This document shows, in pieces, positions 1 through 9,345 of a stretch of DNA of 64,000 nt. Numbering within the stretch: position 1 is the first letter of the stretch; the number at the start of each line of letters is the position of its first letter. Source of the stretch: CBDCME01 sp965218865 (GTDB lineage: Bacteria; Pseudomonadota; Alphaproteobacteria; JAAXGF01); contig CBDCME010000009.1 of assembly GCA_965218865.1 (NCBI GenBank), positions 1-64,000 of the forward strand. The letters are read 5' to 3'. The translations under genes and the position numbers were made by a program. The notes below the pieces were generated by a model, which was not told where the DNA came from, did no database searches, and saw only the letters and a list, made by a program, of their open reading frames with translations.

Positions 1-286
1 TTCTGGCACGACTTCCGTTCCAGGAAGCCACGGCCGCGGTCATGCCTGGCAGATGAGAGTGATTTTCCGCGTTCACTCAAGTCCGCGACCACACCAAGAT
101 CAGACACCGCCACGCACGCCTTTTACGCTGGGGCGAGTTCCTGACGGCAAGAGCGTTCGGTTCGAATCCTTCACGGACTCGCTTTCCGGTGGGGCCGCGT
201 TCGCCTCCAACAGTCGGATTAAAACATGTGAACTAGCTTATAAATGCGTAAACTGTCCCCGGGTTATCCGGTTTATAACTCAGGTC
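1..286. other. No gene recognised at left edge
   Basis: I see no convincing coding or RNA gene here. Open frames exist but show no recognisable protein. The stretch lies downstream of the minus-strand gene that ends at 287. Confidence 0.4.
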
Positions 287-655
287 TCACCACGGGTTGC
301 CGATGACGACCTGGGAACAGATGCCGCAAGGTTGGGAGGTTTCCTTTTCCAGGTTGCCTTCGACGTCGTAACAGCAGGATTTGCAGAGCAGGACGATAAG
401 GGCGCAGAAATTGCGCTCGTTCCGACAAATCCCCGACACTTCCTTGTTGGTGGGGGCGCATTCGGCGTTGTAGCCGGCCCAGGTCATCATGCGCGGAATG
501 CGGATTTCCCAGGGGTTCCAGTCGAGTCCGCTTCGGACGGACCATTCGAACTCGCTGTTGAAGATCAATCCCGGCAGACCCTCGTCCTTTTTTTCCTCGG
601 CCAACGCGGCCAAGGGGACGATGAGGGCGAGGACGAACCAGATCGCGCTACGCAT
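287..655 (-). CDS. Small secreted cysteine-rich protein
   Basis: About 122 residues. The start is the ATG at 655, because it places a clean signal peptide at the N-terminus (MRSAIWFVLALIVPLAALAE); an in-frame start further upstream would bury it. The mature part is rich in Trp and Cys, with eight Cys clustered in the C-terminal half (AECAP, GICRN, FCALI, CKSCCYD, PCGICS), which suggests disulphides or metal binding in the periplasm. I do not recognise a family. It is divergent from murJ, whose start lies about 200 bases away. Confidence 0.6.
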   Translation of the reverse strand: MRSAIWFVLALIVPLAALAEEKKDEGLPGLIFNSEFEWSVRSGLDWNPWEIRIPRMMTWAGYNAECAPTNKEVSGICRNERNFCALIVLLCKSCCYDVEGNLEKETSQPCGICSQVVIGNPW

Positions 656-862
656 GTCTTCATTTCTGCTGGCGTCACCTTGAAGAAACCGCAAGCTAGA
701 CGAGGAAGACCGCCTGGCACAAGTAAAAGCGGCTCGCGGCCCGTCCGGCGGGGAAGCCGGCTATGATCGCCGCCTCGTGGCCGGCTCATTCTCGGCCTGG
801 CTTCGGCTCCGAGATAGAGGGTGGCTTTCACCGCGCCGTCAATTCCACTACATCTGGCGCCG

Positions 863-2410
863 ATGGCCTTGATACGTTCGGCCGCGACGGTGGGCGGCTA
901 CACCATGATCAGCCGGGTGCTGGGGTTCGTTCGCGACATCCTGATCGCGGCCCTGCTCGGCGCCGGACCGGTGGCGGATGCATTTTTCGTCGCCTTCAAG
1001 CTGCCCAATTTTTTCCGCCGCCTGTTCGCCGAGGGTGCCTTCAACGCCGTCTTCGTGCCGCTCTTCGCCGGCATTTTGTCGCGCCGGGGCCCCCTGGCGG
1101 CAACGGTCTTCGCGGGCGAGGTCCTGGCCCTGATGGCCTGGGCGCTGCTTGTTCTCGTCGTCCTGATGCAGTTCGGCATGCCCTGGCTCATGCTGGGCCT
1201 GGCGCCAGGTTTCGCGGCGGACCCGGAAAAGTTCGACCTCGCCGTGGCGTTGTCCCGAATCACGTTTCCCTATCTGCTGTTCATCTCCCTGGTTTCCCTT
1301 ATGGGCGGCGTTCTGAATGCCCTGGGCCGCTTCGCGGCCGCGGCGACGACGCCGATCCTGCTCAACCTTTGCCTGATCGGCGCCCTCCTGGGATTGGCGC
1401 GCCTGACCCCCACCGCCGGGCATGCCCTGGCCTGGGGGGTCGCCCTCGCCGGAGCGCTGCAGTTCCTTTGGCTGGTGATGGCGTGCAAGCGGGCCGGGGT
1501 CCTGCCGCGGCTGCCGCGGCCGCGCTTGACGCCCGGGTCGCGCCGGCTCTTGGCCCTGATGTTGCCGGCCGCACTTGGCGCCGGCGTGGTCCAGCTCAAC
1601 CTGGTCGTCGATACCATCATCGCTTCCCTGCTGCCGACCGGTTCGGTGTCCTTCCTCTATTACGCCGATCGGGTGAACCAGTTGCCCCTCGGCGTCGTTG
1701 GCGTCGCCGTCGGCACCGCCCTGCTGCCGCTCTTGTCCCGCCAGGTGGCGGCGGGCCAGACGGCGGCGGCCCTGGAAAGCCAGGTCCGGGCGGTCGAGTT
1801 CTGCCTCTTGCTGACGCTGCCGGCGGCGGCGGCCCTGGTGATCACCGCCGGTCCCGTGATCGCGGGGCTGTTCGGCCGCGGCGCCTTCGCCGCCGGGGAC
1901 GCGGCGAAGACGTCGTGGGCTCTGGCGGCCTACGCCTGCGGCCTTCCCGCCTACGTTCTGATCAAGGTCCTGGGGCCGGGATTCTTCGCCCGCCAGGACA
2001 CCCGCACGCCGGTCCGGATCGCGCTGGTGTCGCTGCTCGTCAATCTGGTCCTGAACCTGGCCTTGATGAAACCCCTGGCCCACGCGGGGATTGCCCTGGC
2101 GACGGCGGTAGCGGCGTGGGTCAACGCCCTGGCAATGGCTTGGATTCTGCATCGGCGTGGCCTCTTCGCCCTCGACGCCCGGGTCAGGAAGCGCATTCCC
2201 CGCATCGTCGCGGCCACGGCGCTGATGGGGTTGGCGTTATGGTTGGGTCGCGGTTTCCTCGAGCCGGCCCTCGGCGCCGGCGAGGCCTCGCGGGCGGCGG
2301 CGCTCGCGGCCCTGGTGTTCGGCGGGATCGCCGTTTTCGCGGTCGCGGCCCAGGTCCTCGGCGCCGCAAGTCTGAGCGAGTGGGGGCGGAGCCTAAGGAG
2401 ACGAAATTGA
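863..2410 (+). CDS. murJ: Lipid II flippase MurJ
   Basis: This is an integral membrane lipid II flippase of the MviN/MOP superfamily, which moves the peptidoglycan precursor across the inner membrane. The start at 863 (MALIRSAATVGGYT) is chosen over an in-frame ATG at 821 because family members begin with this segment; it gives 515 residues, the usual length. Family hallmarks are SRVLGFVRD near residue 20, ADAFFVAFKLPNFFRRLFAEGA around residues 40-60, and about 14 hydrophobic helices. It is intact. trpS follows about 100 bases downstream on the same strand, an arrangement seen in Rhodospirillales. Confidence 0.95.
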   Translation: MALIRSAATVGGYTMISRVLGFVRDILIAALLGAGPVADAFFVAFKLPNFFRRLFAEGAFNAVFVPLFAGILSRRGPLAATVFAGEVLALMAWALLVLVVLMQFGMPWLMLGLAPGFAADPEKFDLAVALSRITFPYLLFISLVSLMGGVLNALGRFAAAATTPILLNLCLIGALLGLARLTPTAGHALAWGVALAGALQFLWLVMACKRAGVLPRLPRPRLTPGSRRLLALMLPAALGAGVVQLNLVVDTIIASLLPTGSVSFLYYADRVNQLPLGVVGVAVGTALLPLLSRQVAAGQTAAALESQVRAVEFCLLLTLPAAAALVITAGPVIAGLFGRGAFAAGDAAKTSWALAAYACGLPAYVLIKVLGPGFFARQDTRTPVRIALVSLLVNLVLNLALMKPLAHAGIALATAVAAWVNALAMAWILHRRGLFALDARVRKRIPRIVAATALMGLALWLGRGFLEPALGAGEASRAAALAALVFGGIAVFAVAAQVLGAASLSEWGRSLRRRN

Positions 2411-2510
2411 GGCCCGAGGTTCCGCCGGCGCCGGCGCCGTGCTTGACCCGGCCCCGCCGGCGGGCGATAACGGCGGCGCTTCGAAACAGCGGCACCACCC
2501 GCGCCAAGCC

Positions 2511-3512
2511 ATGAACCGCATCTTTTCCGGCGTCCAGCCGACCGGCAACCTGCATCTGGGCAATTATCTCGGTGCCATCCGCAACTGGGTGGCCCTGCAG
2601 GAATCCTTCGACTGCATCTATTGCATCGTCGACCTCCACGCCATCACCCAGGCCCAGGACCCGGCTCGGCTGCGGGGCCAGACGCGGGAAGTGACGGCGG
2701 CCGTCATCGCCGCCGGAATCGATCCCGAGGGCTGTATCATCTTCAATCAGAGCGCGGTCCCCGGCCACAGCGAACTCGCTTGGGTGCTGGCCTGTCATAC
2801 CCCCCTGGGCTGGCTCAACCGGATGACCCAGTTCAAGGAAAAAGCGGGAAAGGACCGCGAATCGGCGTTGTTGGGCCTTTATTCCTATCCCGTTCTGATG
2901 GCCGCGGACATCCTCCTCTACAAGGCCACCCACGTCCCCGTCGGCGAGGACCAAAAACAGCATCTCGAACTTTCGCGCGACATCGCCGGGGCCTTCAATC
3001 GAAACTACGGGGTCGATTTCTTTCCCTTGCCGGAACCGCAGATCCTCGGCCATGCCACCCGGGTCATGAGTCTGCGCGACGGGCGCACCAAGATGAGCAA
3101 GTCGGATCCCTCCGATTACACGCGCCTCAATTTGACCGACGACGCCGACACGATCGCCCGCAAGATCCGCAAGGCGCGCACCGATCCCGATCCCTTGCCG
3201 GGCACCGCCAAGGATCTTCAAGGCCGGCCGGAGGCCGCCAATCTGTTGGGCATATTTGCCGCCTTGGAGGGAATCACGATCGAGGACGCCTGCCGGCGCT
3301 TCGAGGGGGCCCAGTTTTCGACCTTCAAGGGGGACCTCGCCGAGCTCGCGGTCGCGATCCTGGCGCCGGTGGCGGCGGAGATGAAACGCCTCGCGGACGA
3401 CCCCGGCTACGTCGAGGGTGTCTTGCGCCGCGGCGCCGAGCGGGCCGGAGTCATGGCTCAACGCCACCTCGCCGAAATCAAGGACATCGTCGGTCTGTTG
3501 CACGCTCCCTGA
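2511..3512 (+). CDS. trpS: Tryptophanyl-tRNA synthetase
   Basis: This cytoplasmic class I aminoacyl-tRNA synthetase charges tRNA-Trp. The start at 2511 (MNRIFSGVQPTGNLHLGN) is set by the N-terminal Rossmann strand and the HIGH-type motif HLGN at residues 15-18. The KMSKS signature is present near residues 194-198, followed by the usual DPSD. At 333 residues it has the normal bacterial length and shows no lesion. It lies downstream of murJ and could be cotranscribed with it. Confidence 0.97.
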   Translation: MNRIFSGVQPTGNLHLGNYLGAIRNWVALQESFDCIYCIVDLHAITQAQDPARLRGQTREVTAAVIAAGIDPEGCIIFNQSAVPGHSELAWVLACHTPLGWLNRMTQFKEKAGKDRESALLGLYSYPVLMAADILLYKATHVPVGEDQKQHLELSRDIAGAFNRNYGVDFFPLPEPQILGHATRVMSLRDGRTKMSKSDPSDYTRLNLTDDADTIARKIRKARTDPDPLPGTAKDLQGRPEAANLLGIFAALEGITIEDACRRFEGAQFSTFKGDLAELAVAILAPVAAEMKRLADDPGYVEGVLRRGAERAGVMAQRHLAEIKDIVGLLHAP

Positions 3513-3662
3513 GGCGGGATTTCGGCGTCAAGTCGGCTCGCCGGGGATGTTCGGGGCGATCGCCGGTGTTTTTTTCCGCCCCTCGCTTCGCCAAGCGGGC
3601 GAAAGGGCTTGCCCAGCGCGGTTCCTGGGCGCAGAACAGGTTCGGAACGGGGGACGAGCGGA

Positions 3663-4589
3663 ATGCAAATCTATTTGCCCATCGCGGAGATGTCGGCGAA
3701 CGTTTTCCTCCTCCTCGGGATGGGAGCAATGGTGGGATTGTTGTCGGGGATGTTTGGCGTCGGCGGCGGCTTTCTCATGACACCGCTGCTGATTTTCGTC
3801 GGCGTGCCCCCGGCCGTTGCCGTCGGCACCGAGGCGAATCAAGTGGTCGCGGCCTCGGCCTCGGGGTTTTTCGCCCATCTCCGCCGCGGCAACGTCGATT
3901 TCCGCATGGGGTCGGTGCTGCTCGCCGGTGGCCTGGCGGGATCGGGCCTCGGCGTGTGGCTGTTTTTCATCCTCCGCCAGATCGGCCAGATCGACCTCGT
4001 GATTTCCCTGAGCTACGTCGTATTTTTGGCCGCGATTGGCGGCCTGATGCTGTTCGAGAGCGTGCGCGAGTTGATGCGCCAACGCAGCGGTCGCCCAGCC
4101 ACCAGCCGGAAGGGTCGCCATACCTGGGCCCACGGACTGCCCCTGAAAATGCGGTTTCGCAAGTCCAAGCTCTACGTCAGCGCGCTGTTGCCCTTGGCGA
4201 TCGGATTCGTGGTCGGGGTCCTGGCCGCGATCATGGGCGTTGGCGGCGGTTTCGTCATGATCCCGGCGATGATTTACTTACTCGGCATGCCGACCTCGGT
4301 GGTGGTCGGAACCTCTCTGTTTCAAATCATTTTCGTCACCGCCAACGCCACCTTCCTGCACGCCTATAACAATCAGACCGTCGATATCGTTCTGGCGGCG
4401 CTTTTGTTGTTGGGAAGCGTCGTCGGGGCCCAGTTCGGGTCTAAAATCGGGGCCCTGTTGCGGGGCGAACAGCTCCGCGCCCTGCTCGCGATCCTGGTGC
4501 TGGTCGTCACCGCCAGGCTATTTTATGGACTGGTGGCGACGCCGGACGAGATGTTCACCTTCTCGCCCTTGTATGGGAACGGCGGATGA
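3663..4589 (+). CDS. TauE/SafE-family membrane permease
   Basis: This 308-residue integral membrane protein is of the TauE/SafE (DUF81) family, whose members export sulphite, sulphonates or other organic acids. It has two homologous halves, each with the glycine signature: GVGGGFLMTPLLI near residue 37 and GVGGGFVMIPAMI near residue 195. The start at 3663 (MQIYLPIAEMSANVF) places the first helix correctly. Its last four bases overlap the start of the next gene (ATGA), so the two are translationally coupled. The substrate cannot be read from the sequence. Confidence 0.88.
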   Translation: MQIYLPIAEMSANVFLLLGMGAMVGLLSGMFGVGGGFLMTPLLIFVGVPPAVAVGTEANQVVAASASGFFAHLRRGNVDFRMGSVLLAGGLAGSGLGVWLFFILRQIGQIDLVISLSYVVFLAAIGGLMLFESVRELMRQRSGRPATSRKGRHTWAHGLPLKMRFRKSKLYVSALLPLAIGFVVGVLAAIMGVGGGFVMIPAMIYLLGMPTSVVVGTSLFQIIFVTANATFLHAYNNQTVDIVLAALLLLGSVVGAQFGSKIGALLRGEQLRALLAILVLVVTARLFYGLVATPDEMFTFSPLYGNGG

Positions 4590-5344
4590 GGCCGGTGCTG
4601 GCGCGCCTCGGTTTGGCCGTGCTCGTGGCGACGTTGGCGGCGCCGGCAAGCTGGGCCCAGCAGTCCGCCGAGACCCTGGTCGTCGATCTTTCGAGTCACC
4701 TGATCGCGATCACCCCGGATTTCACCGGTGTCGATCTGCTCTTGTTCGGGACCACCGACGGCCGGGGCGACGTGGTTGTGGTCATTCGGGGTCCCGAGAA
4801 CGACCTCGTGGTGCGGCGCAAGGACAGGGTCGCGGGACTGTGGGTGAACACCGAGGCGGTTGTTTTCAAGGACGTGTCGGGGTTTTACGCGGTCGCCGCC
4901 AGCCGGCCCCTCGAGGACCTCGACGCCGGCGCCGAGCTCGCCTTCAACCAGATCGGGGTGGACAACCTTCGACTCGACCCAGTGGACGAGGGCAACCTGG
5001 CGCGCGGGCCCCTCTTTCGCGAGGCGCTGCTCGACGGACTGCGGCGCCGGAACCTCTATTCGTCGCAGATCGGTGACGTGGCGTTCATCGGTGAACGCCT
5101 GTTCCGGACGACGATTCACTTCCCCGCCAACGTCCCGGTGGGGACCTACTCGGCCGAGGTCTACCTGATCCGCGACGGCGAGGTGGTCACGGCCGTCATC
5201 CCGCCCCTCGCGGTCCGCAAGAGCGGCTTTGGCGCCGACGTCTTTCACCATGCCTACGAGAGTCCCGCTTCCTACGGCGCTGTCGCCGTGGTCTTCGCCT
5301 TGGTGGCGGGATTCGTGGCCAGCGCGGTCTTCCGCAAGGTCTAA
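4586..5344 (+). CDS. TIGR02186-type exported membrane protein
   Basis: This 252-residue protein has an N-terminal signal sequence (LARLGLAVLVATLAAPASWA), a beta-rich periplasmic body starting ETLVVDLSSHLIAITPDF, and a C-terminal transmembrane helix near residues 230-250. I recognise the alphaproteobacterial family TIGR02186, which is commonly found beside TauE-type permeases, as here. The start overlaps the stop of the permease gene by four bases. Its biochemical role is unknown; a permease accessory role is inferred from context only. Confidence 0.8.
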   Translation: MRPVLARLGLAVLVATLAAPASWAQQSAETLVVDLSSHLIAITPDFTGVDLLLFGTTDGRGDVVVVIRGPENDLVVRRKDRVAGLWVNTEAVVFKDVSGFYAVAASRPLEDLDAGAELAFNQIGVDNLRLDPVDEGNLARGPLFREALLDGLRRRNLYSSQIGDVAFIGERLFRTTIHFPANVPVGTYSAEVYLIRDGEVVTAVIPPLAVRKSGFGADVFHHAYESPASYGAVAVVFALVAGFVASAVFRKV

Positions 5345-5349
5345 CAAAG

Positions 5350-5874
5350 ATGCCCAAGAAAACACGCCCCCGGACGAAAAGGAAGTCTCGCGCCCACGTT
5401 CCCGGCCAGCTGAAATATCTGGTCTGCGTCGATGGCGGACCGGACTCCAAGGTCGCCGTGCGCTTCGCCTGTCTTAGGGCCAAGAACACCGGTGGCCGGG
5501 TGGCGCTCCTGCACGTCATAACCCCGGCCGAGTTTCAGCATTGGAAGGCGGTCGAGGAAGTGATGCAAAACGAACGCCGCGAGGAGACCCAACGCCTGCT
5601 TCAGGACCTCGCGGCCGAGGTCAACGACTACGCCGGCATCATTCCCGAGTTGTTCGTCCGCGAAGGCGATATCGGGGCCCAGATCCTGGCCCTGATCAAC
5701 GAGGACAGCGGCATCAACGCCCTGGTCGTCGGCGCCGCCCCTCCGTCCAAGCGGGAAGGGTCGCAAGGGTCGTTGATTTCCTGGCTCGCCGGCGAACTCG
5801 CCGGCAGCTTGTTTATTCCCCTGACGATCGTCCCTGGAAACCTGACCGAGGAACAGATGCTCAGTCTCACCTGA
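5350..5874 (+). CDS. Universal stress protein UspA family
   Basis: This 174-residue single-domain UspA-type protein would be cytoplasmic and nucleotide-binding. Visible hallmarks are the first strand YLVCVDGGPDSKVAVRFA (about residues 18-35), VALLHVITP after it, and ALVVGAAPPSK followed by GELAGSLFIPLTIVPG at the C-terminus. It begins five bases after the TIGR02186 gene, so it probably belongs to the same operon. The Lys/Arg-rich first 15 residues are longer than the family core. Confidence 0.88.
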   Translation: MPKKTRPRTKRKSRAHVPGQLKYLVCVDGGPDSKVAVRFACLRAKNTGGRVALLHVITPAEFQHWKAVEEVMQNERREETQRLLQDLAAEVNDYAGIIPELFVREGDIGAQILALINEDSGINALVVGAAPPSKREGSQGSLISWLAGELAGSLFIPLTIVPGNLTEEQMLSLT

Positions 5875-6163
5875 GCCGCCGTGGTGGTGAAATAAATTCG
5901 GCGGTTGGATTAACGAGGTGAACAATTCTTACCGTATTCTCATGGCGTTGGCCGTTTTCGACATCTCACCGATCTGGTGAGGCGAAGTTTGGCGGGAATT
6001 TCCGCTAAGACCTTGTTCATGTGTTCTATTTTCCAACCGCGGAGCCGTTGACCGCCGAATTTAGGTTCATACGGTCAACGCCGGTATTGGCGCGGTCAAC
6101 CCACTCCGGAACCTTCCGGCGGAATCCCGAAAGGCGATCATGGAGGATGTCGCGCCGCGCAAC
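5875..6163. other. Intergenic, convergent gene ends
   Basis: This non-coding gap separates the plus-strand uspA gene from the 3' end of the minus-strand STAND gene. I see no RNA gene and no strong terminator. Confidence 0.4.
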
Positions 6164-8170
6164 TCAGGACACGGGGCCGAGGGTCGCCTCCAATTCCGCG
6201 ACGGCCCTGTCCCGCCGGTGGTACTCCATATCCGCGATCATCCCCTTGGCCGTGGCCAAGCGCTCCCGCGCCTTCCCCTCCTCTCCCATCGCCAGGAACA
6301 ACCGCGTAAACTCCATATGCCCATCCGCCTCATGCAACCGCATCCCACCCCGCTCGGCAATCGTCATCACCTCGTCCAGGTCTCTCCGGGCGCGCGGGAA
6401 ATCCTTCTTCACCCGGTACAATTCCGCGCGGGCCAACAAGCCTTGAGGAAGATAATCCTAGCGACCGGCCCGACGTATTCCATCAACGGTCTTATCCAAT
6501 TCCTCTTCCGCCGCCGAAAAATCGCCGCTGCCTTCTTTTCTAGCCGCCAGAAGAAGTGCGCGTCCCAATGAGAGGTGATCCAGAGCAATGCTTAGAAGAT
6601 GTTGACGTTGCTGCGCAACCTCGATCGTTTGGGAGGCACGCTGTCGCACTTCTTCGTACTTTCCATAATCCAGCAAAAGCTCACAGTACTGGTAACCGCG
6701 GATGGATGATAGGCATTTATATTGCGGCTGCCTCACCTTCTGTATTTGCTCTGCCTCGTCAAATAGTAATTTTGCTTCACGAATGGCGCCCAACTGGTGT
6801 CGTGCACTTGCGAGGTCAGTTTTTCTGGCCAAAATATTGGAGTGGTCCCCACCATGTGTCGCAAGTTCAAGGGCTCGCACCGCATCATCTACGGCCCTCG
6901 CGACCTCGCCCATGGCCAAATGCAGTTCGCCTAGGTTGGCAACGTCCCTCGCCGCGTTTTTCCAGTCGCCCAAAGCGATGTCAGCATCCACACCAGCCTG
7001 CATCGGCTTGGCCGCTTCTCTGAGCCTTCCCAGATTTCGCAGAAGAAAACCGGCTTGGTTAAAAACGAATGCTCTGGCCGCTGTTGATATAGTCGGGACC
7101 GGCTGACTCCAACAATCATAAAAGAATGCTGAAACGGCGGAGAGACTAGCCCCCATTGCCCCAAGTTTAACCGTGCTAAACATCTCATCGCGCCTAAGAA
7201 TCCTTGCGTCGTAGACCTTTTCGAGCACCTCCTGATGACGTCCCCCCGCGCAACCGTGGATGACGGCCTGGTACAACGGTGCCATTTCCGCAAGGGTGTC
7301 GGGAAATTCCTTGGTTGTCATCGTCAGGTGCTCGTAGAGGCGGCTGTGTGCCTCACGCCAGGCGTCCAGAAAGCTTGCCTTCAGTTGCTCGCTAAAGTAT
7401 TCGCGCACCAGGGGATGGGCATCGAGGGTATCGCCAGCGCCAGGATCTGCTTCCGCGAGTAAACGTGCTTGGCGCAATCGGGCCAACGCCTTTCGCCATC
7501 TCGGCTCACGAATCCCCTCAAGAGGATCGGTGAGGCCCTTGATCGCTGGCGGTTTCCGTAAGACATCCACCAGTTCCTTCTCGGCGGGCCGATCGAAGAG
7601 ACCCATCAACCGCAGTGCCGAGAGTTCGGGACCATCGCCGAGCCATTTTTCGTACGACGCCATCGTTAGTCGCGCGTGGCGGCCCAGGTGGTCGTCATCG
7701 TCAAGGAGAGGGACTCCACCGCGCTTCCTAACATCGCCTTCGTAAGCACCGCGCAAATACGTGCCCAAGAGGCTCAGGGCCAAACCGTGACCTCCAAATT
7801 CCCGCGATGCTTCCCGCAGTTCGTCGTGACTTCCGACGACGCCGAGTCGCCTGAGCAGCGCGCCGCCGGCTTTGTCGGATAGATTTTCCAATTCGACCCT
7901 GGGCGCCGTCGCCTTTTCGTACTGGTCAACGTCAGCCACGCCCACCCGCGTCGTGATGACGCAGAGTCCGTTGTTCGCTGCCGCCAGTTCGCGCACGACT
8001 GTCGCGAGCGCCGGATCCCTGACTCGCCCCCCCTCGACGCCCGGAGGATTTTGCAAAGGCTCCATGCCGTCGAGAATGAGCAGCGTTCGCTCCTTGCGCA
8101 CGAGCTCGGCCAGGCGTTCGCCCTTCTCCCATGCCGAGCCTACCGTCGGATCGGGATCGTCGAACCAACG
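6164..8170 (-). pseudogene. STAND NTPase-TPR part of broken TIR gene
   Basis: This is the C-terminal two thirds of a TIR-STAND protein, in the same reading frame as the piece ending at 8171 and separated from it by a TAG at 8171-8173. After the stop the frame continues RWFDDPDPTVGSAWEKGERL and then the Walker B-like strand LLILDGMEPLQ, normal for the family; an internal start could give a product from 8101. The NTPase region is followed by helical TPR-type repeats. A second in-frame TAG at 6458-6460 (after DGIRRAGR) cuts off a further 97 residues, DYLPQGLLARAELYR onward to the TGA near 6164. Both stops sit inside conserved sequence, so they look like nonsense mutations. Confidence 0.8.
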
Positions 8171-9345
8171 CTAGGTCGCGTCGATAAAATCATCCGCCGA
8201 CACAGCCGTTTGCCGGGTACCCTGGCTATAGAAAGACCAACCGTAAACGCGCCGCGCACCGCGAAAGTCCTCTTTGGCCATCCCCGCGAGCCAATGGTTG
8301 ACGAGTGCCGACTTCCCCACCCCGCCAAACGCCACCAGGCTGATAACGTTGGTGCCATCGTCCTCCCAGGCTGCACCCAACCTCGCCAATTCCTTCTCTC
8401 GCCCGAATAGGTGCTCGCCCGTGGTTGGCAGCTTAGCGATAGCGACCTTTTCGGGCGGGACATGAACCGGTTTACCAGGCCCCAGCTTCCGTTCCGGGCG
8501 CCCCCCGAGAATTTCGTCAACCTCGTACGCAATTGCGGTCAGCTCCTTGTCGATCCGGCTCTTGTTACCGCTTTCGAGCAGCCTAGCGTCCGTCGGTCGC
8601 ATCGCCAATTTTCCTAGCCACGGGACACGCTCCCATTGACACTGCTTGATGATCACTGGAACGATGGGGAGACCTTCCTTCTGATTTCTTCGCAAGAGCC
8701 GAGGAATTTCTTGCGTGCGAACAAAGTCTGAGGTGAGAAAATTAGATGAAACCATGAGGATCGCCGCCTCGGCTTCGGTCAGTGCTTTGTCGATTTCATC
8801 AATTAAATTGCCCGGAGCGATTCGCCGATAGTCCCAGACCTCTAAAGCTAGCGCCTCCAGGTATTTTGCAAGGCGATCCCTCCAAGGTTTATCTTGGTGG
8901 CTATAGCTGATGAAGACGACCGGTTTCCTAGTGGGCTTCCCCGTGGTCGGGAGCTTGGCCGTACGGCGTTGGCGGTCATCCAGATGCACGTCAGTTAGGT
9001 CTGTTCCCCGTAAGTCTGCGCCATTTAAATTTGCATCCGTCAGCCTAACGCCTGAAAGGATTGCATGATTGAGGCGCGCGTCCGTTAGATCGGCCGCGGT
9101 AAGATCCGCATTCCGGAAGTTCGAGTGCGAGAAATTTGCCTGTTTACAGTCAGCCTCCCTCAACGTCGCCTGACTAAATTTAGCGGCAACGAAACTTCCG
9201 TTATTGAGTTTTGCCCGCGTGAGGTCAGCAAACGAGAAGTCAGCACTATCAAATTTCTGCCTTCCTAAATTTACCCCAGCGAGGTCAGAGCCTGCCAGGT
9301 CAATTAGTGGATCCAAACCAACTATCGTTATGAGTTCGCGTAAGC
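8171..9345 (-). pseudogene. Pentapeptide-TIR-NTPase N-terminal part, IS-split
   Basis: This is the middle of a large conflict-type protein. In order it has pentapeptide repeats (ALNxxD-type units such as ADLTRAKLNNG and GADLRGTDLT, about 100 residues), a TIR domain (VFISYSHQDKPWRDRL through SSNFLTSDFVRTQEI, with the expected catalytic Glu), then an NTPase with Walker A GGVGKSAL. TIR domains of this kind often cleave NAD. The frame ends at TAG 8171-8173 inside the NTPase. The 5' end runs into an IS256-type element at 9346; a start codon inside the IS (9388) would be artificial. The true N-terminus lies at 10808-10951. Confidence 0.82.
9338..9345. repeat. 8-bp target duplication of IS256 copy 1
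   Basis: GCGTAAGC occurs directly left (9338-9345) and directly right (10808-10815) of the element. This is the 8-bp duplication expected for IS256-family insertion. It fixes the ends of the element and shows that the insertion has not been rearranged. Confidence 0.9.

Noticed and set aside
150..190. tRNA-like T-loop (GGTTCGAATCC) near the left edge
   Set aside because: The flanking bases do not form a T-stem or acceptor stem and no anticodon arm is present.
848..3503. Long minus-strand frames across murJ and trpS
   Set aside because: They are high-GC antisense frames. The plus-strand proteins are clear family members, and the antisense translations have no motifs.
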